DNA from: Pontibacter ummariensis
GTDB taxonomy: Bacteria; Bacteroidota; Bacteroidia; Cytophagales; Hymenobacteraceae
Reading direction: 5' to 3'
Length of the DNA: 64,000 bases
NCBI RefSeq assembly: GCF_900188175.1
Contig: NZ_FZOQ01000016.1
Span: forward strand, 62,001-126,000
Shown in pieces: positions 7,856 to 16,749 of this stretch (position 1 is the first letter of the stretch; every line of letters starts with the position of its first letter). Made by a program: the position numbers and the translations under genes. The notes under the pieces are model-generated. The model was not told the DNA's origin, ran no database searches, and saw only the letters and a program-made list of their open reading frames with translations.

Positions 7856-8593
7856 ATGAAAAAAGCAGGTTTAAACTATTTGTTGCTGTTGATGGCCCTG
7901 CCCCTCCTGGCTGCCTGCTCAGATGAGGAGGCGACAGCTCCTGCAGCTACTGTGCAGGTTGAGTTACAAAACATGGTAGGCGTACAGCCGCTGCAGTTAG
8001 ATGCCAGCACCTACACCAGCCCTGCCGGGGATACGTATGTAGTCAGCAATTTTAAATACTATATCAGCAACGTAAAGCTCATCAGCAGTAAGGGAGAGGC
8101 CACCTTTCTGGAGCCTGAAAGTTACCATCTGATAGGAGGGGAGGGCAAGACTACCTTTGAGTTAAAAGAGGTTCCCGCCGGTACTTATGATAAGATAGAA
8201 CTCTCGATTGGGGTGGATGAGGCCCATAACCATTCGACTGACCAGGTAGGAGACCTGGACCCGAGTAACGAGATGGTGTGGGACTGGGACACGGGGTATA
8301 AATTCCTGTCGCTGGTGGGTACCTATACCGGTGACACCGGCAATGGAGGACTGGTATTCCATGTGGGAGGGGATGTGAATTACAAAACCCTTACCCTCGA
8401 CTTACCTCAGGCCCTTAACCTGCGCCAGCAGCCCAATGCCACGCTTCGCTTACAGGCCGACGTAAACGAACTTTTCCAGAACCCGAACCTGATCGATTTT
8501 GACGTGATGCACGCAGGGGGCCATGGGGCAGGACCCAGTATGATCGCCGAAAACTACAGCAACGGTTTTCTAAAGGTTGTGGAAGTGAAATAG
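7856..8593 (+). CDS. MbnP-like copper-binding family lipoprotein
   Basis: The 245-residue product has a lipoprotein signal peptide (LLAAC, Cys21). The family features I recognise are the N-terminal FKYYISNVKL block (residues about 66-75), VPAGTYDKIELSIGVD and the PSNEMVWDWDTGYKF block (137-150). These fit the MbnP family, whose studied members bind copper after a partner diheme enzyme (MbnH) converts one tryptophan to kynurenine. The only two tryptophans seen here are W142 and W144, both in that block, making one of them the obvious candidate. Many His residues follow (for example HAGGHG near the C-terminus). It sits between two diheme peroxidase genes with spacers of 5 and 10 bases. Confidence 0.85.
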   Translation: MKKAGLNYLLLLMALPLLAACSDEEATAPAATVQVELQNMVGVQPLQLDASTYTSPAGDTYVVSNFKYYISNVKLISSKGEATFLEPESYHLIGGEGKTTFELKEVPAGTYDKIELSIGVDEAHNHSTDQVGDLDPSNEMVWDWDTGYKFLSLVGTYTGDTGNGGLVFHVGGDVNYKTLTLDLPQALNLRQQPNATLRLQADVNELFQNPNLIDFDVMHAGGHGAGPSMIAENYSNGFLKVVEVK

Positions 8594-8603
8594 CGCCTAG
8601 CAG

Positions 8604-9680
8604 ATGCTCCGCCGACCTTACACGCTCTTAGTGGGCTTACTTAGCCTGTACCTGTTTTTCCTGGCAAGTTGTACCGGGGAGCAGGAGGAGGTAAGTCCCA
8701 TGGCGGAGAGCTTTGCCCTTGGGGTACCTGCTAACCTGGCTACCTCGGTTCCCTATCCGGACAGAAATCCCCTTACCCATGAGGGAGTGGCCTTGGGGCG
8801 CATGCTGTTTTACGATCCTGTGTTATCCAAAACCGGTACCGTGTCCTGCGCCACTTGCCACCAGCAGGAAAAGGCCTTTACAGATGGAAAAGCACTGACA
8901 ACCGCAGGCGTAAGCGGCAAGCCCTTGCTGCGGCACGTGCCTTCCCTGGTAAACCTCGCCTGGATGCCGGGCTTGTTCTGGGATGGTGGCGCCAAAGACC
9001 TGGAATCATTAAGCTTTGGCCCGTTGACGCACCCGGACGAGATGGGGCAGGACCTGAAAGCCCTGGCGCAAAAGCTACAGCAGCACTCGCAGTACCCGCA
9101 GCTCTTTAAAAAAGCCTTCGGTACAGACAGCGTTACGTCAGCGGCCATCACACGAGCCTTGGCCCAGTTTCAGCGTACCCTAATTTCTGCTAACTCCCGT
9201 TACGATAAGTATGTGCGGCATGAGACGGGAGGAGACCTAAGTGAGCTGGAACTGGAGGGCCTGACCCTATTTCAAGAGCATTGCAGCAGTTGCCATGCAA
9301 CAGGCTTCTTCACAGACAACAGCTACCACAATAACGGCCTGGACAGCAGCTTCTCTCCTGATCACGAAGCCCTTGCATATGGGCGTGGCCGCATTTCAGG
9401 TACGCCCGAGGACGTTGGAAAATATAAGACCCCCACGCTTCGCAACATAGCCCTGACAGCGCCTTACATGCACGATGGTCGTTTCCAAACGCTGGAAGAG
9501 GTGCTGGAGCACTATAGTGCAGGCGTTGTTTATTCAGCCAGCTTGGCTCCGGAATTGCAGCAGCAGGGGAGGCTGGGCATACCCCTCTCGCCATCTGAAA
9601 AAGCAAAGCTGATCGCCTTTCTCCAAACACTGACGGACGAGAGTTTTATTCAGAACAGCGCTTTCTCAAAGCCGCAATAG
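8604..9680 (+). CDS. Second diheme cytochrome c peroxidase family lipoprotein (MbnH-like)
   Basis: The 358-residue product has a lipobox (LASC, Cys23) and two heme motifs, CATCH at 82-86 and CSSCH at 227-231. It also has the canonical family segment GLFWDGGAKDLESLSFGPL and PYMHDGRFQTLEEVLEHY near the C-terminus. It is a paralogue of the peroxidase two genes upstream but is closer to the family consensus in the middle region. Spacing (10 bases) makes it the last gene of a three-gene operon, closed by a terminator. It would act in the periplasm or on the outer membrane as a lipoprotein, taking electrons from, or oxidising, the MbnP-like partner. Confidence 0.92.
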   Translation: MLRRPYTLLVGLLSLYLFFLASCTGEQEEVSPMAESFALGVPANLATSVPYPDRNPLTHEGVALGRMLFYDPVLSKTGTVSCATCHQQEKAFTDGKALTTAGVSGKPLLRHVPSLVNLAWMPGLFWDGGAKDLESLSFGPLTHPDEMGQDLKALAQKLQQHSQYPQLFKKAFGTDSVTSAAITRALAQFQRTLISANSRYDKYVRHETGGDLSELELEGLTLFQEHCSSCHATGFFTDNSYHNNGLDSSFSPDHEALAYGRGRISGTPEDVGKYKTPTLRNIALTAPYMHDGRFQTLEEVLEHYSAGVVYSASLAPELQQQGRLGIPLSPSEKAKLIAFLQTLTDESFIQNSAFSKPQ

Positions 9681-9764
9681 CAGAGTCTAAGTTTTATTCT
9701 TGGTGGCCCTATTTGAGAACAAAAGAAGAGGAACGGTATCTCCCTATTAAACCAGCTACACAAA

Positions 9765-9792
9765 AAAAGAGGCACCACATAGTGCCTCTTTT
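9765..9792. terminator. Bidirectional terminator closing the MbnP/MbnH-like operon
   Basis: Bases 9765-9775 (AAAAGAGGCAC) pair perfectly with 9782-9792 around a 6-base loop, between convergent genes. Confidence 0.85.
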
Positions 9793-9813
9793 AATTCTAG
9801 AAAAATGGTGTGA

Positions 9814-11685
9814 TTATAGGATCCAAGAGTCAAGGGCCAGCATACCACCTACGGCTGACGCGACACCGGATACAACGGCTGTGGCTACCAGCCACCAAGC
9901 TGCGGAGGCAGCTGCCTTACGGGTGTTTTCAGCCTGGATAAGGGCTTCTTCTTTCGCCTGGTCCAGCCTCATTTTCACTTCGCGTTCGATGTCGTGCGCT
10001 TTGGTAAGCACCGTATCACGGGCTTCCACCGCTTTCGCTGCAATGGCGTGTGCCTTTTCTGGCGGAATGCTGGTGTTCATCGTCACAAAGCGGGTCATTT
10101 CCTCTTCGTTGTAGTACTTCAGCTTGTATGTCAGGCTCTCATGGTCGTCTTCCCCGGAACCGCTGAACATGTGCATGAATTCCTGCTTGATCTGGTTCAG
10201 GTTGAAGTCTTTCTTGTTCTGGAAGTCAGCCAGGTACTCCTGAAGGCGTGCTTTGGCTTTGCCTGTCATCGATTTGTTAGAGCTACCGTCACCGCCCATG
10301 TTGCCTGCGCGGCTCTCCGTGATGTATACGTCTGCGGTTGGGTAGTGCTCTACTCTTGTGCTGGAATGTGCTCCACTGCCGCTACTTAGGTTATCACCGC
10401 CGCCACTGCTCAGGTTGTTGCCGCTTCCGCCGCTCATACCCCCGCTACTGGATAACCCGAGGTGTCCTTTCACAAAATCAAGGGCTTTTTCAGCGTACTG
10501 GGCATACTTCTCGGCATCCTGATGGCTCAGGTCACCGCGTTCTTCCAGAATGCTCACGATGGTGTCATGGTCTACGGCACTGGCTTTGTGCTGCAGAATC
10601 TGCTTTGCCTTTTTAGGGTCTTTCAGCATCGCCTGGATGTCCTGACGGATCTTATCTGGTTGTAACTCCTGCTTGTGCGTAGCACGCAGGTAGTCGGCAA
10701 CGGTTTTCTTAAACGCTTCCACTTCCTGGTGGCTGGCTGGTGTTAGCTGCTCCACGGCTTTTTGCGCCTTTTCTGTTTTGCTACCACCGGATTGCGCAAT
10801 GCCTTTCACCTGGTCAAACACCTGGCCGAGCTTCTGCACGTCTTTTTTCGAGATGTTCGGTGTGCTACTGGCAACTTCCAGGAACATGTGCTTGGTTACC
10901 CCTTCTTCGCCGAGCTCTGTTTTCTCTTTTACCTCAATGTCAGCGATCAGGTCTTTCAGCTCCTGCTTGATCTTGTTCACGTTGATGTCCTGTGGGGCCA
11001 GGCGGTTGACATAGTCATTGATCTTCTGGTCCAGGTCGTTGTTGTTGAACAGCTTTTGCAACTCTTTGCGCATGGCGCGGGCATTCTCGTGCGCGCTTGT
11101 TCTAGCTACGCTCTTGGCTTCGCTTTCAGAAGACTGGCTGAAAATACCACTCACGGCGCTGGCTGACTGTCTCAGACCGGCCATCGCCGTGTTGATCAGC
11201 GTACCGATCAGGGAGGTAACAGCCTTTACTTCTAAATACATCATGGTCGTAAAAAAGGCAGCCCAGATAACCAGCCCTAGCGTCAGGCCAATGAAGTTAG
11301 CGCCAATCAGGCTCAGCTTCACAGCCAGTAAGCTGGCAAAGAAAAGTGAGAGTGAGCAGGTCACCAAGGTCCAGATACCAAAAGCGCTGCTGATCTTCTG
11401 GATCATAGGCGTGTCGCTTGAGCTGGAGTTGCTCTGTGAGTGCGAGGATTGGTGTGCTTGCTTGCGAATGTTACCGATAGCCGATACACCGGAGGCAACG
11501 GACAGCATGGTAAGCAGTGCCTGGAAACCAATGGCTAACAGGATACCTGCGATCACACATACAAAGAAACGGACACCATTATCAATTAAAGGGTTGATAA
11601 AGGCCGTTTCCACCTGCGCCTGCACAAGTGAAGGTGCAGCCAGGAAGAGGCCCAATATGGACATTTTTTTAAAATTTGTTATCAT
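9814..11685 (-). CDS. Membrane protein with three tandem helical repeats, unknown function
   Basis: The 623-residue protein starts at the ATG at 11685 (a second ATG lies at 11664). It has a signal-like N-terminal helix, hydrophobic segments at about residues 37-65, 103-122, 127-152 and 594-618, and a large soluble middle. The middle holds three diverged copies of a module of about 80-90 residues (about 221-298, 323-407 and 475-562). Each has a basic/acidic helix of the form (N/D)KI(K/R)Q(E/D), then a later helix starting after I/L-S/P and containing K...A..A/V. A Ser/Gly-rich linker (about 411-445) separates copies 2 and 3. The layout suggests membrane-anchored helical repeats on one side. 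Similar repeats occur in cyanobacterial and Bacteroidota unknowns, from memory. Single gene with its own upstream region. Confidence 0.85.
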   Translation of the reverse strand: MITNFKKMSILGLFLAAPSLVQAQVETAFINPLIDNGVRFFVCVIAGILLAIGFQALLTMLSVASGVSAIGNIRKQAHQSSHSQSNSSSSDTPMIQKISSAFGIWTLVTCSLSLFFASLLAVKLSLIGANFIGLTLGLVIWAAFFTTMMYLEVKAVTSLIGTLINTAMAGLRQSASAVSGIFSQSSESEAKSVARTSAHENARAMRKELQKLFNNNDLDQKINDYVNRLAPQDINVNKIKQELKDLIADIEVKEKTELGEEGVTKHMFLEVASSTPNISKKDVQKLGQVFDQVKGIAQSGGSKTEKAQKAVEQLTPASHQEVEAFKKTVADYLRATHKQELQPDKIRQDIQAMLKDPKKAKQILQHKASAVDHDTIVSILEERGDLSHQDAEKYAQYAEKALDFVKGHLGLSSSGGMSGGSGNNLSSGGGDNLSSGSGAHSSTRVEHYPTADVYITESRAGNMGGDGSSNKSMTGKAKARLQEYLADFQNKKDFNLNQIKQEFMHMFSGSGEDDHESLTYKLKYYNEEEMTRFVTMNTSIPPEKAHAIAAKAVEARDTVLTKAHDIEREVKMRLDQAKEEALIQAENTRKAAASAAWWLVATAVVSGVASAVGGMLALDSWIL

Positions 11686-12168
11686 AGCTTTAGTGGTTTA
11701 ATATAACAATTAACACTATGATATTAACGGGGATATAAAGAGAGCGTTACCTAAAATACTTAAAATAAGCTGTTAACAAGCTGGTAATGGTAATAAGTTT
11801 AGGGAGTAATTGTATAAAATACAGAAGGTGTTTCCTGTGTTTACGTGTAATATTTTGCACCAAATAAGGAGGAGTCCTTTTCCCGTTTTTCCCCTAAATG
11901 AACAAGTATTATGAGTAAAGGGTATAAAAGAGAGGGTAAACAGAAACATTAGAGAAAGGAAACCGAGGGCAGACAGGCCAGGAACATGTTTGAAGTCCAG
12001 AAAGGAGTGCCTATCTTTCGTACAGGCGCAGGTTCGGCTGTTGGCTCAACAGCAAGCCACTGCTAATTTTAGTGCAATTTTGCCCCTGAGGTCCTGACAT
12101 ATCGGTCAGGGTGCAAAGCCCGTTTAATCATTCTTTAAAAGGCAACCGAAAAGCAAAAGAAATTGAAG
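11686..12168. other. Gene-free AT-rich intergenic region
   Basis: About 480 bases between divergent genes. No coding frame, RNA gene or strong hairpin was recognised; the half near the repeat-membrane-protein gene is AT-rich and probably carries its promoter. Confidence 0.4.
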
Positions 12169-12606
12169 ATGAACAATGTTTACGAAGGCAAGGTGATGTG
12201 GTCGCACCTGGACGCTAATATGCACATGCGCCACTCTGCCTATGCCGACTTTGCCGCACAGGCCCGTATAGAAGTGCTGGACCAGTTGGGCCTGGACCTA
12301 AAAATGTTTCAGAAGTTACACATAGGCCCCATCCTTTTCCGCGAAGAGTTGAAGTACCTGCGCGAGGTGGGCGTAAACGACAACCTGAAGGTGACAACGG
12401 AGCTGATCAAGAGCAGGCCTGATGCCTCCCGCTGGTCAATCCGGCACGAGGTTTTCCGGCAAGACGGGGTGAAAGCAGCTGTTATTGAGGTAGACGGCGC
12501 CTGGATAGACGTGCTGAAAAGAAAACTGGCCCAGTTGCCGGAGGAACTGGCAGCACAATTTGCAGCCTTACCCAAGAGCGAGGATTACGAGGAGTTACCT
12601 GCCTAA
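12169..12606 (+). CDS. Hotdog-fold acyl-CoA thioesterase (4HBT family)
   Basis: The ATG at 12169 gives 145 residues; the frame also opens two codons earlier at a TTG, which is less likely. The sequence begins with a strand (YEGKVMWSHLDANMHMRHSAYADFAAQARI) whose pattern D-x-N-x-H-M-x-x-x-x-Y matches the catalytic loop of single-domain 4HBT/YbgC-like thioesterases. Length is normal for the family. It would hydrolyse acyl-CoA or similar thioesters in the cytoplasm; the substrate cannot be told. Its stop overlaps the stop region of the convergent heme A synthase gene by 4 bases, so the pair has no room for a terminator. Confidence 0.85.
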   Translation: MNNVYEGKVMWSHLDANMHMRHSAYADFAAQARIEVLDQLGLDLKMFQKLHIGPILFREELKYLREVGVNDNLKVTTELIKSRPDASRWSIRHEVFRQDGVKAAVIEVDGAWIDVLKRKLAQLPEELAAQFAALPKSEDYEELPA

Positions 12607-13676
12607 ACCTGCTGGCGCAGGCTGGCAGGGGAGTTCTGCCGCTCCCCTGCCAGCCTGTTAGCCTTTGTACTGTGCACAGCCAGCACAGCCAACACGAATA
12701 GCAGCACTGCCACCACCTGGTGCAGCACGCTCAGGGCAAGAGGTACGGCGAGTACAAGTGTTGCAATGCCCAGGCTCAGCTGCGTAATGCCTGCCAGCAG
12801 TAGTAACGTGGCCAGGTACTGCACCTGCCCCGGCATGTTTCTTTTACGGGTGGTATACCAGAACAGGACTAGTGCATTCAGCACCAGCAAGGCAAACCAA
12901 CGGTGTAGGAACTGTACCGCCACCCCGTTGTCCAACGTATTGCTCCAACTTAAATAGCCTAGCAGGTGCGACGGGAAGAGTTCTCCTTCCATAAGCGGAT
13001 AAGTATTGTAAGAGAACCCCGCTTTCAGGCCTGCCACAAAAGCCCCGAAAATGATTTGCACCAAGACCAATACCAGTATCAGATGAGACAGGTACCTTAG
13101 GCTTGGGATTATAACCTGCGGCTTCTGGGGTTTTGGGACAAGGTCCGCTATCGTCCAGGCCATGACCCCGATCAGGGACAAGGCCAGTGTCAGGTGTGCC
13201 GCCAAGCGGTAGTGGCTCACGTGGGGCCGGTCTACCAGGCCACTCTTTACCATAACCCAGCCCATCAGGCCTTGGGCTGCACCTAAGAAGAACAGCAGCA
13301 AGAGCCTTTTCAAGAGCCACCCGCTTATCCACCGCTTTATCAAAAAGTAGCAGAAGGGCAGAAGGAATACCAGGCCGATAAGGCGCCCCACTAACCTGTG
13401 CAGGTATTCCCACCAAAAGATCTGCTGAAAGCCCTGTAGTGTCATGCCCTGGTTCAGCTTCTGGTATTCCGGGAACTGCTTGTACTGGGCAAAGGCTTGT
13501 TGCCAGGCTGCCTCTGTCAGGGGCGGGAGGGTACCTGAGATCAGGTTCCACTGCACAATAGAGAGGCCGGAACCGGTAAGGCGGGTGATCCCACCAATCG
13601 CCACCATGGCCAAAACCAGTAGGGCTCCGCTCAGGAGCCAGTATATGATTGCTTTGTTGTTCGCTGCTTTTTGCAT
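12603..13676 (-). CDS. ctaA: Heme A synthase (COX15/CtaA family)
   Basis: The 357-residue integral membrane protein oxidises heme O to heme A for aa3-type cytochrome oxidase. It shows about eight hydrophobic helices in two similar four-helix halves, with conserved heme-binding histidines in EYLHRLVGR, HYRLAAHL, VQFLHRWFA and SVLHQV. The opening block GGITRLTGSGLSIVQW is the classic COX15 signature. Length is that of the longer (alpha-proteobacterial and mitochondrial-like) type rather than the short Bacillus type. No cytochrome oxidase genes are next to it here. It ends convergent with, and overlapping, the thioesterase gene; the upstream region is shared with the divergent cytosine deaminase gene. 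Confidence 0.95.
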   Translation of the reverse strand: MQKAANNKAIIYWLLSGALLVLAMVAIGGITRLTGSGLSIVQWNLISGTLPPLTEAAWQQAFAQYKQFPEYQKLNQGMTLQGFQQIFWWEYLHRLVGRLIGLVFLLPFCYFLIKRWISGWLLKRLLLLFFLGAAQGLMGWVMVKSGLVDRPHVSHYRLAAHLTLALSLIGVMAWTIADLVPKPQKPQVIIPSLRYLSHLILVLVLVQIIFGAFVAGLKAGFSYNTYPLMEGELFPSHLLGYLSWSNTLDNGVAVQFLHRWFALLVLNALVLFWYTTRKRNMPGQVQYLATLLLLAGITQLSLGIATLVLAVPLALSVLHQVVAVLLFVLAVLAVHSTKANRLAGERQNSPASLRQQV

Positions 13677-13855
13677 AATTTTCCTTGCACAAAGCTCCTG
13701 CTTCCGCCTTTTCTCCCGTATGATATTTAATCTTTCTTTTACTGATCTATATCACCCTAAAGTTGCCGTGGGTAACAGGGGAGACGCGACTCCTGGTACT
13801 CTTTGCGAAGTAAAAGCGTCACAAACAGCAAAAGCATTAACCACACTAGATAAAA

Positions 13856-14293
13856 ATGAACGAATTCTTACAAGCAGCCATAGAAGAAGCAAGGAAAGGC
13901 TACGCCGAGGGCGGGATTCCCATCGGTTCCGTACTGGTACACAACGAAAAGATCATCGGAAGGGGACATAACAAGCGGGTGCAGGAAGGTAGCGTGGTGC
14001 TGCACGGCGAAATGGATGCCCTGGAAAACGCGGGACGTCTGCCAGCCGCAGTATACAAGGAGTGCACCATCTACACCACGCTGTCGCCTTGCTCCATGTG
14101 CTCCGGCACGATCCTCTTGTATGGCATTCCGAAAGTGGTGATCGGGGAAAACAAAACCTTTATGGGAGAGGAGGAGTTGCTCCGTTCCAGAGGCGTGGAG
14201 GTAGAAGTGGCGAATAATGCGGAATGTTATAACCTGATGCAGCAGTTCATCGAGGAGAAGCCATCCTTATGGAACGAAGACATCGGGGTTTAG
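13856..14293 (+). CDS. Cytosine deaminase of the yeast Fcy1 type (CDA superfamily)
   Basis: The 145-residue protein carries the zinc-dependent deaminase motifs HGE (His50, catalytic Glu52) and PCSMC (Cys79, Cys82). Beyond these it follows yeast cytosine deaminase closely: LHGEMDALENAGRL, TTLSPCSMCSGTILLYGIP, IGEN and the ending FIEEKPSLWNEDIGV, where the yeast enzyme has a WxEDIG tail. It would convert cytosine to uracil (and perhaps related bases) in the cytoplasm for pyrimidine salvage. It is not related to the E. coli CodA amidohydrolase. Some bacterial homologues may prefer other substrates. It is a single gene, divergent from ctaA. Confidence 0.85.
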   Translation: MNEFLQAAIEEARKGYAEGGIPIGSVLVHNEKIIGRGHNKRVQEGSVVLHGEMDALENAGRLPAAVYKECTIYTTLSPCSMCSGTILLYGIPKVVIGENKTFMGEEELLRSRGVEVEVANNAECYNLMQQFIEEKPSLWNEDIGV

Positions 14294-14400
14294 TGAAAAC
14301 GCAGGGCTCTGTTTAAGGCTTGTTCCTTTTGCTTGCTTTGGCAGATGCAGGATAACTTTCTATATTCGGGAGGCTTAATGGATACGCAGCCGTACCCCAC

Positions 14401-15219
14401 ATGAAAATAAAACTACTGTACCCGCTTCTTTGCCTGCTACTCTTTTGCGGTTGCCAGGAGGAAGAACCTGTGTTACCCGCCCCAGAGCCATTGCCCGCCG
14501 GCTCCTGCCTGGTGCTGGAAGAGCAAACAGCAACTAGCGCAGGAGCAGCGAGCGTGAAGTACAGTTACGATGACCTGGGCCGCCCGGTAATGGCCGAACG
14601 CTACCGGGAAGGTTCCCTGTTATCCACCAGCAACTACCTCTATGATGCACGGGGGAGGCTGGAGCGGGAAGAACTACTGACAGCGGGAAAAAATCTGAAA
14701 GACTACGTGGTGTACACCTTTAACGCCAAAGACCAAGTCGTGCGCTACAACCAGTACACAGAGTGGTACGACAGTTCGCTGCTGCTCGCCCATACCACGA
14801 CTTGTGCCTATGATACTTCAGGCCAGCTGATAACCGTAACTGAGTACGACATCAGAAGTAATAAGCCCGCTTACGCCAGCGCCATCACATATACTTACCA
14901 GGACACCTTGTCGCAAATAACCGCGGAGGTGTATGACCAGAATAAAAAGAAGGTGAAGACAATGACCCTGGTTTATGACGAGATGAAGTCTCCTCTGGCT
15001 GCGGTTCCTGCTTTCAGGGCCACTGTTTTAACGCCTGGTTTTCCGCATGAGCATAACATTAAAAGATGTACTGTGCAGGACGCCGGTGGCAATACAATCA
15101 GAAGCGAGTCTTTTGAAAGGGCATTGACTTACACCGCAGCCAAGTACGTAGAAAGCAGCACGACTACTTATTTGGAAGGTGGTAAAACGACAGCATCCTA
15201 TACCTACCAGTGCCTGTAA
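14401..15219 (+). CDS. YD/RHS-like repeat lipoprotein, unknown function
   Basis: The 272-residue product has a lipoprotein signal peptide ending LLFCGC, then a Pro/Glu-rich linker. The body is built of beta-strand units with a YD-repeat flavour (YSYDDLGRPV, YLYDARGRLEREE, YTFNAKDQVV, CAYDTSGQLITV), as in RHS/YD proteins but without toxin or protease domains. It would be an outer-membrane or periplasmic lipoprotein. Such short YD-repeat lipoproteins are common in Bacteroidota and have no assigned role that I know. Single gene closed by a terminator. Confidence 0.8.
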   Translation: MKIKLLYPLLCLLLFCGCQEEEPVLPAPEPLPAGSCLVLEEQTATSAGAASVKYSYDDLGRPVMAERYREGSLLSTSNYLYDARGRLEREELLTAGKNLKDYVVYTFNAKDQVVRYNQYTEWYDSSLLLAHTTTCAYDTSGQLITVTEYDIRSNKPAYASAITYTYQDTLSQITAEVYDQNKKKVKTMTLVYDEMKSPLAAVPAFRATVLTPGFPHEHNIKRCTVQDAGGNTIRSESFERALTYTAAKYVESSTTTYLEGGKTTASYTYQCL

Positions 15220-15266
15220 TATTTCGCTGTTCTTTTTTACTGTTAAGAACCAGGGCAACAGAACAA

Positions 15267-15310
15267 AAAAGCCGCTGCAGTTTTAGCTTACTAAACATGC
15301 AGCGGCTTTT
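15267..15310. terminator. Bidirectional terminator after the YD-repeat lipoprotein gene
   Basis: Bases 15267-15279 (AAAAGCCGCTGCA) pair with 15298-15310, with an additional inner pairing around the loop, between convergent genes. Confidence 0.85.
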
Positions 15311-15332
15311 GGCTTTGTATTAGTGTCGTGTC

Positions 15333-15914
15333 CTACCTGAGGTGATTGATCAACTCTTCTTTATTCATTTTGGAGCGGCCTTCGATGCCTTGCTCCTTTG
15401 CCTTTTCGTAGAGCTCGTCTTTGCTCATCTGTGCCAGGTCCTGCTTGTGGCCTTTGCCGTCGCCTTTGTGCTGGTTCTTGTTTTTGTCTTTGTCTTTGGA
15501 CTGGTCCTCATCGTCCTGGTACTGCTTTTCGCTGCCCTTGTTGCCTGAGCCTTTCACGTGGTACTCTACCTTACCTTCTTTGATCTCTTCGTCGGGCATG
15601 ATCACTTTCTTGCGGGTGTCGCCTTCTGTGGGCATGCCCTGCGGGATCACAAACTCTTTATACTTCTTCCCGTCTTTCAGAAAGAGGTGCGGCATGTCCT
15701 TAAATTCCGGGTCATCCTCAAAGTCAGCCAGGTAGTAAGCGCCTTTGTCTACTGTTTTATCTTTCTTATGGTCTGCGTCTGATTTCACCAGGATGTGTCC
15801 CTGGCTTGTCTCCACCACCGCATACCAGTCCTGCTGATCCAGGGTCAGGATCTCGTGGCCTTTCGTGGTCTGGAACAACTCGTAATTTCCTTCCTTCTTC
15901 AACTTTCCGTGCAT
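15333..15914 (-). CDS. Highly charged protein with C-terminal Rho-N/SAP-like domain
   Basis: The 193-residue protein has an N-terminal part of about 100 residues with beta-rich character, a low-complexity Lys/Asp/Gln/Gly linker (about 120-160), and a C-terminal helix-extended-loop-helix (residues about 161-193: MSKDELYEKAKEQGIEGRS, then NKEELINHLR). The last part fits the Rho termination factor N-terminal/SAP-like fold, a nucleic-acid-binding module often found at the C-terminus of small stress proteins. A DNA- or RNA-associated role is inferred only from that. No signal peptide or membrane segment. Confidence 0.8.
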   Translation of the reverse strand: MHGKLKKEGNYELFQTTKGHEILTLDQQDWYAVVETSQGHILVKSDADHKKDKTVDKGAYYLADFEDDPEFKDMPHLFLKDGKKYKEFVIPQGMPTEGDTRKKVIMPDEEIKEGKVEYHVKGSGNKGSEKQYQDDEDQSKDKDKNKNQHKGDGKGHKQDLAQMSKDELYEKAKEQGIEGRSKMNKEELINHLR

Positions 15915-16281
15915 GGCTTTATGTATTTAAATGTTATAAAAGTCCTTATCTAAGTTTTACGGCTTAGTGGCAAGGGCGTTATGGAAGGAGAGGGAGGGTA
16001 AGCAAGAACCAGCACCAGCGGAGCGACATGTTATACTGCAATGACTGGAACAGCATGTTACTCTACTGGCGCTTTAAGAGAAAATTACTTCTTACACAAA
16101 CAGAACGCCCGCTGGGGCTTGGTGCTTAATAATGATTCGCTATTTAATTAATACACCTTAATCAGAAAGCTTAAAGGAATCATTGTTTAGGCAACCTGCT
16201 CGTGAGAAGCTTTGAAAGGGAGAGCAGCCGAAGAAATAGAATTTAGGTTCAGGTCCTGTTTTCAAAGCTATTTAACAGAGC
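15915..16281. other. Gene-free intergenic stretch
   Basis: About 370 bases; no convincing coding frame, RNA or hairpin was recognised. Confidence 0.35.
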
Positions 16282-16749
16282 CTATGCAAGCATGTACAGG
16301 CCGTCTTCTGATGCGGACAGCTCAGGAAGAGCGGGTAACATGTAGTTGGAGTAGTGCGGCAGGAGCCAGTTCTTGGCTTCCTGTACGGAGTCGAAGAACT
16401 CAACCTTTAATTGCTTGCCAAAGATCCGAAAAGCCTTCTCACGCATGGCCTCGCCACTCGCTTTCATGTAAGGGTCATCGGGGTGCACTACGGCAAATTG
16501 CTGCAAAGAGCTTTGGGCCAGTAGGAGAGCCATCACTTCTGTTGCCCACTTTTGGTCCTGTACCTCCCGTGTGGCAAGCAAAGTGCTGTCCTGGAGCCAG
16601 AACCTGATACGCATGTGCTGAATTGTTTCGCAGGCTTGCTGCAAGGCCTGTCGGTATAACTGACTGGTAACTGGCCTCAGCCATTTGCCATAAAGCAACC
16701 TGATGTGGGGATCTACGCTGCTGATAAAATAATCGGATGTACGCTCCAT
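16282..16749 (-). CDS. Protein of unknown function, possible STAS/SpoIIAA-like fold
   Basis: The 155-residue protein has no signal peptide. The pattern of segments is a strand (SDYFISSVDPHIRLLYGKWLR), a helix with Gln and Ala residues, a strand carrying WLQDSTLL, helix, strand (QFAVVHPDD), helix, strand (KVEFFDSV) and a last helix (EAKNWLLPH). This alternation, ending with a strand then QEAKNWL, is what is seen in SpoIIAA-like/STAS-like proteins of Bacteroidota. Function is not predicted. It is flanked on both sides by long gene-free stretches, so it is probably monocistronic. Confidence 0.65.
   Translation of the reverse strand: MERTSDYFISSVDPHIRLLYGKWLRPVTSQLYRQALQQACETIQHMRIRFWLQDSTLLATREVQDQKWATEVMALLLAQSSLQQFAVVHPDDPYMKASGEAMREKAFRIFGKQLKVEFFDSVQEAKNWLLPHYSNYMLPALPELSASEDGLYMLA

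Noticed and set aside
12844..13692. Open frame of 282 codons on the reverse strand within ctaA
   Set aside because: Overlaps ctaA in another frame; ctaA has clear heme-ligand motifs and membrane helices, the other frame has none.
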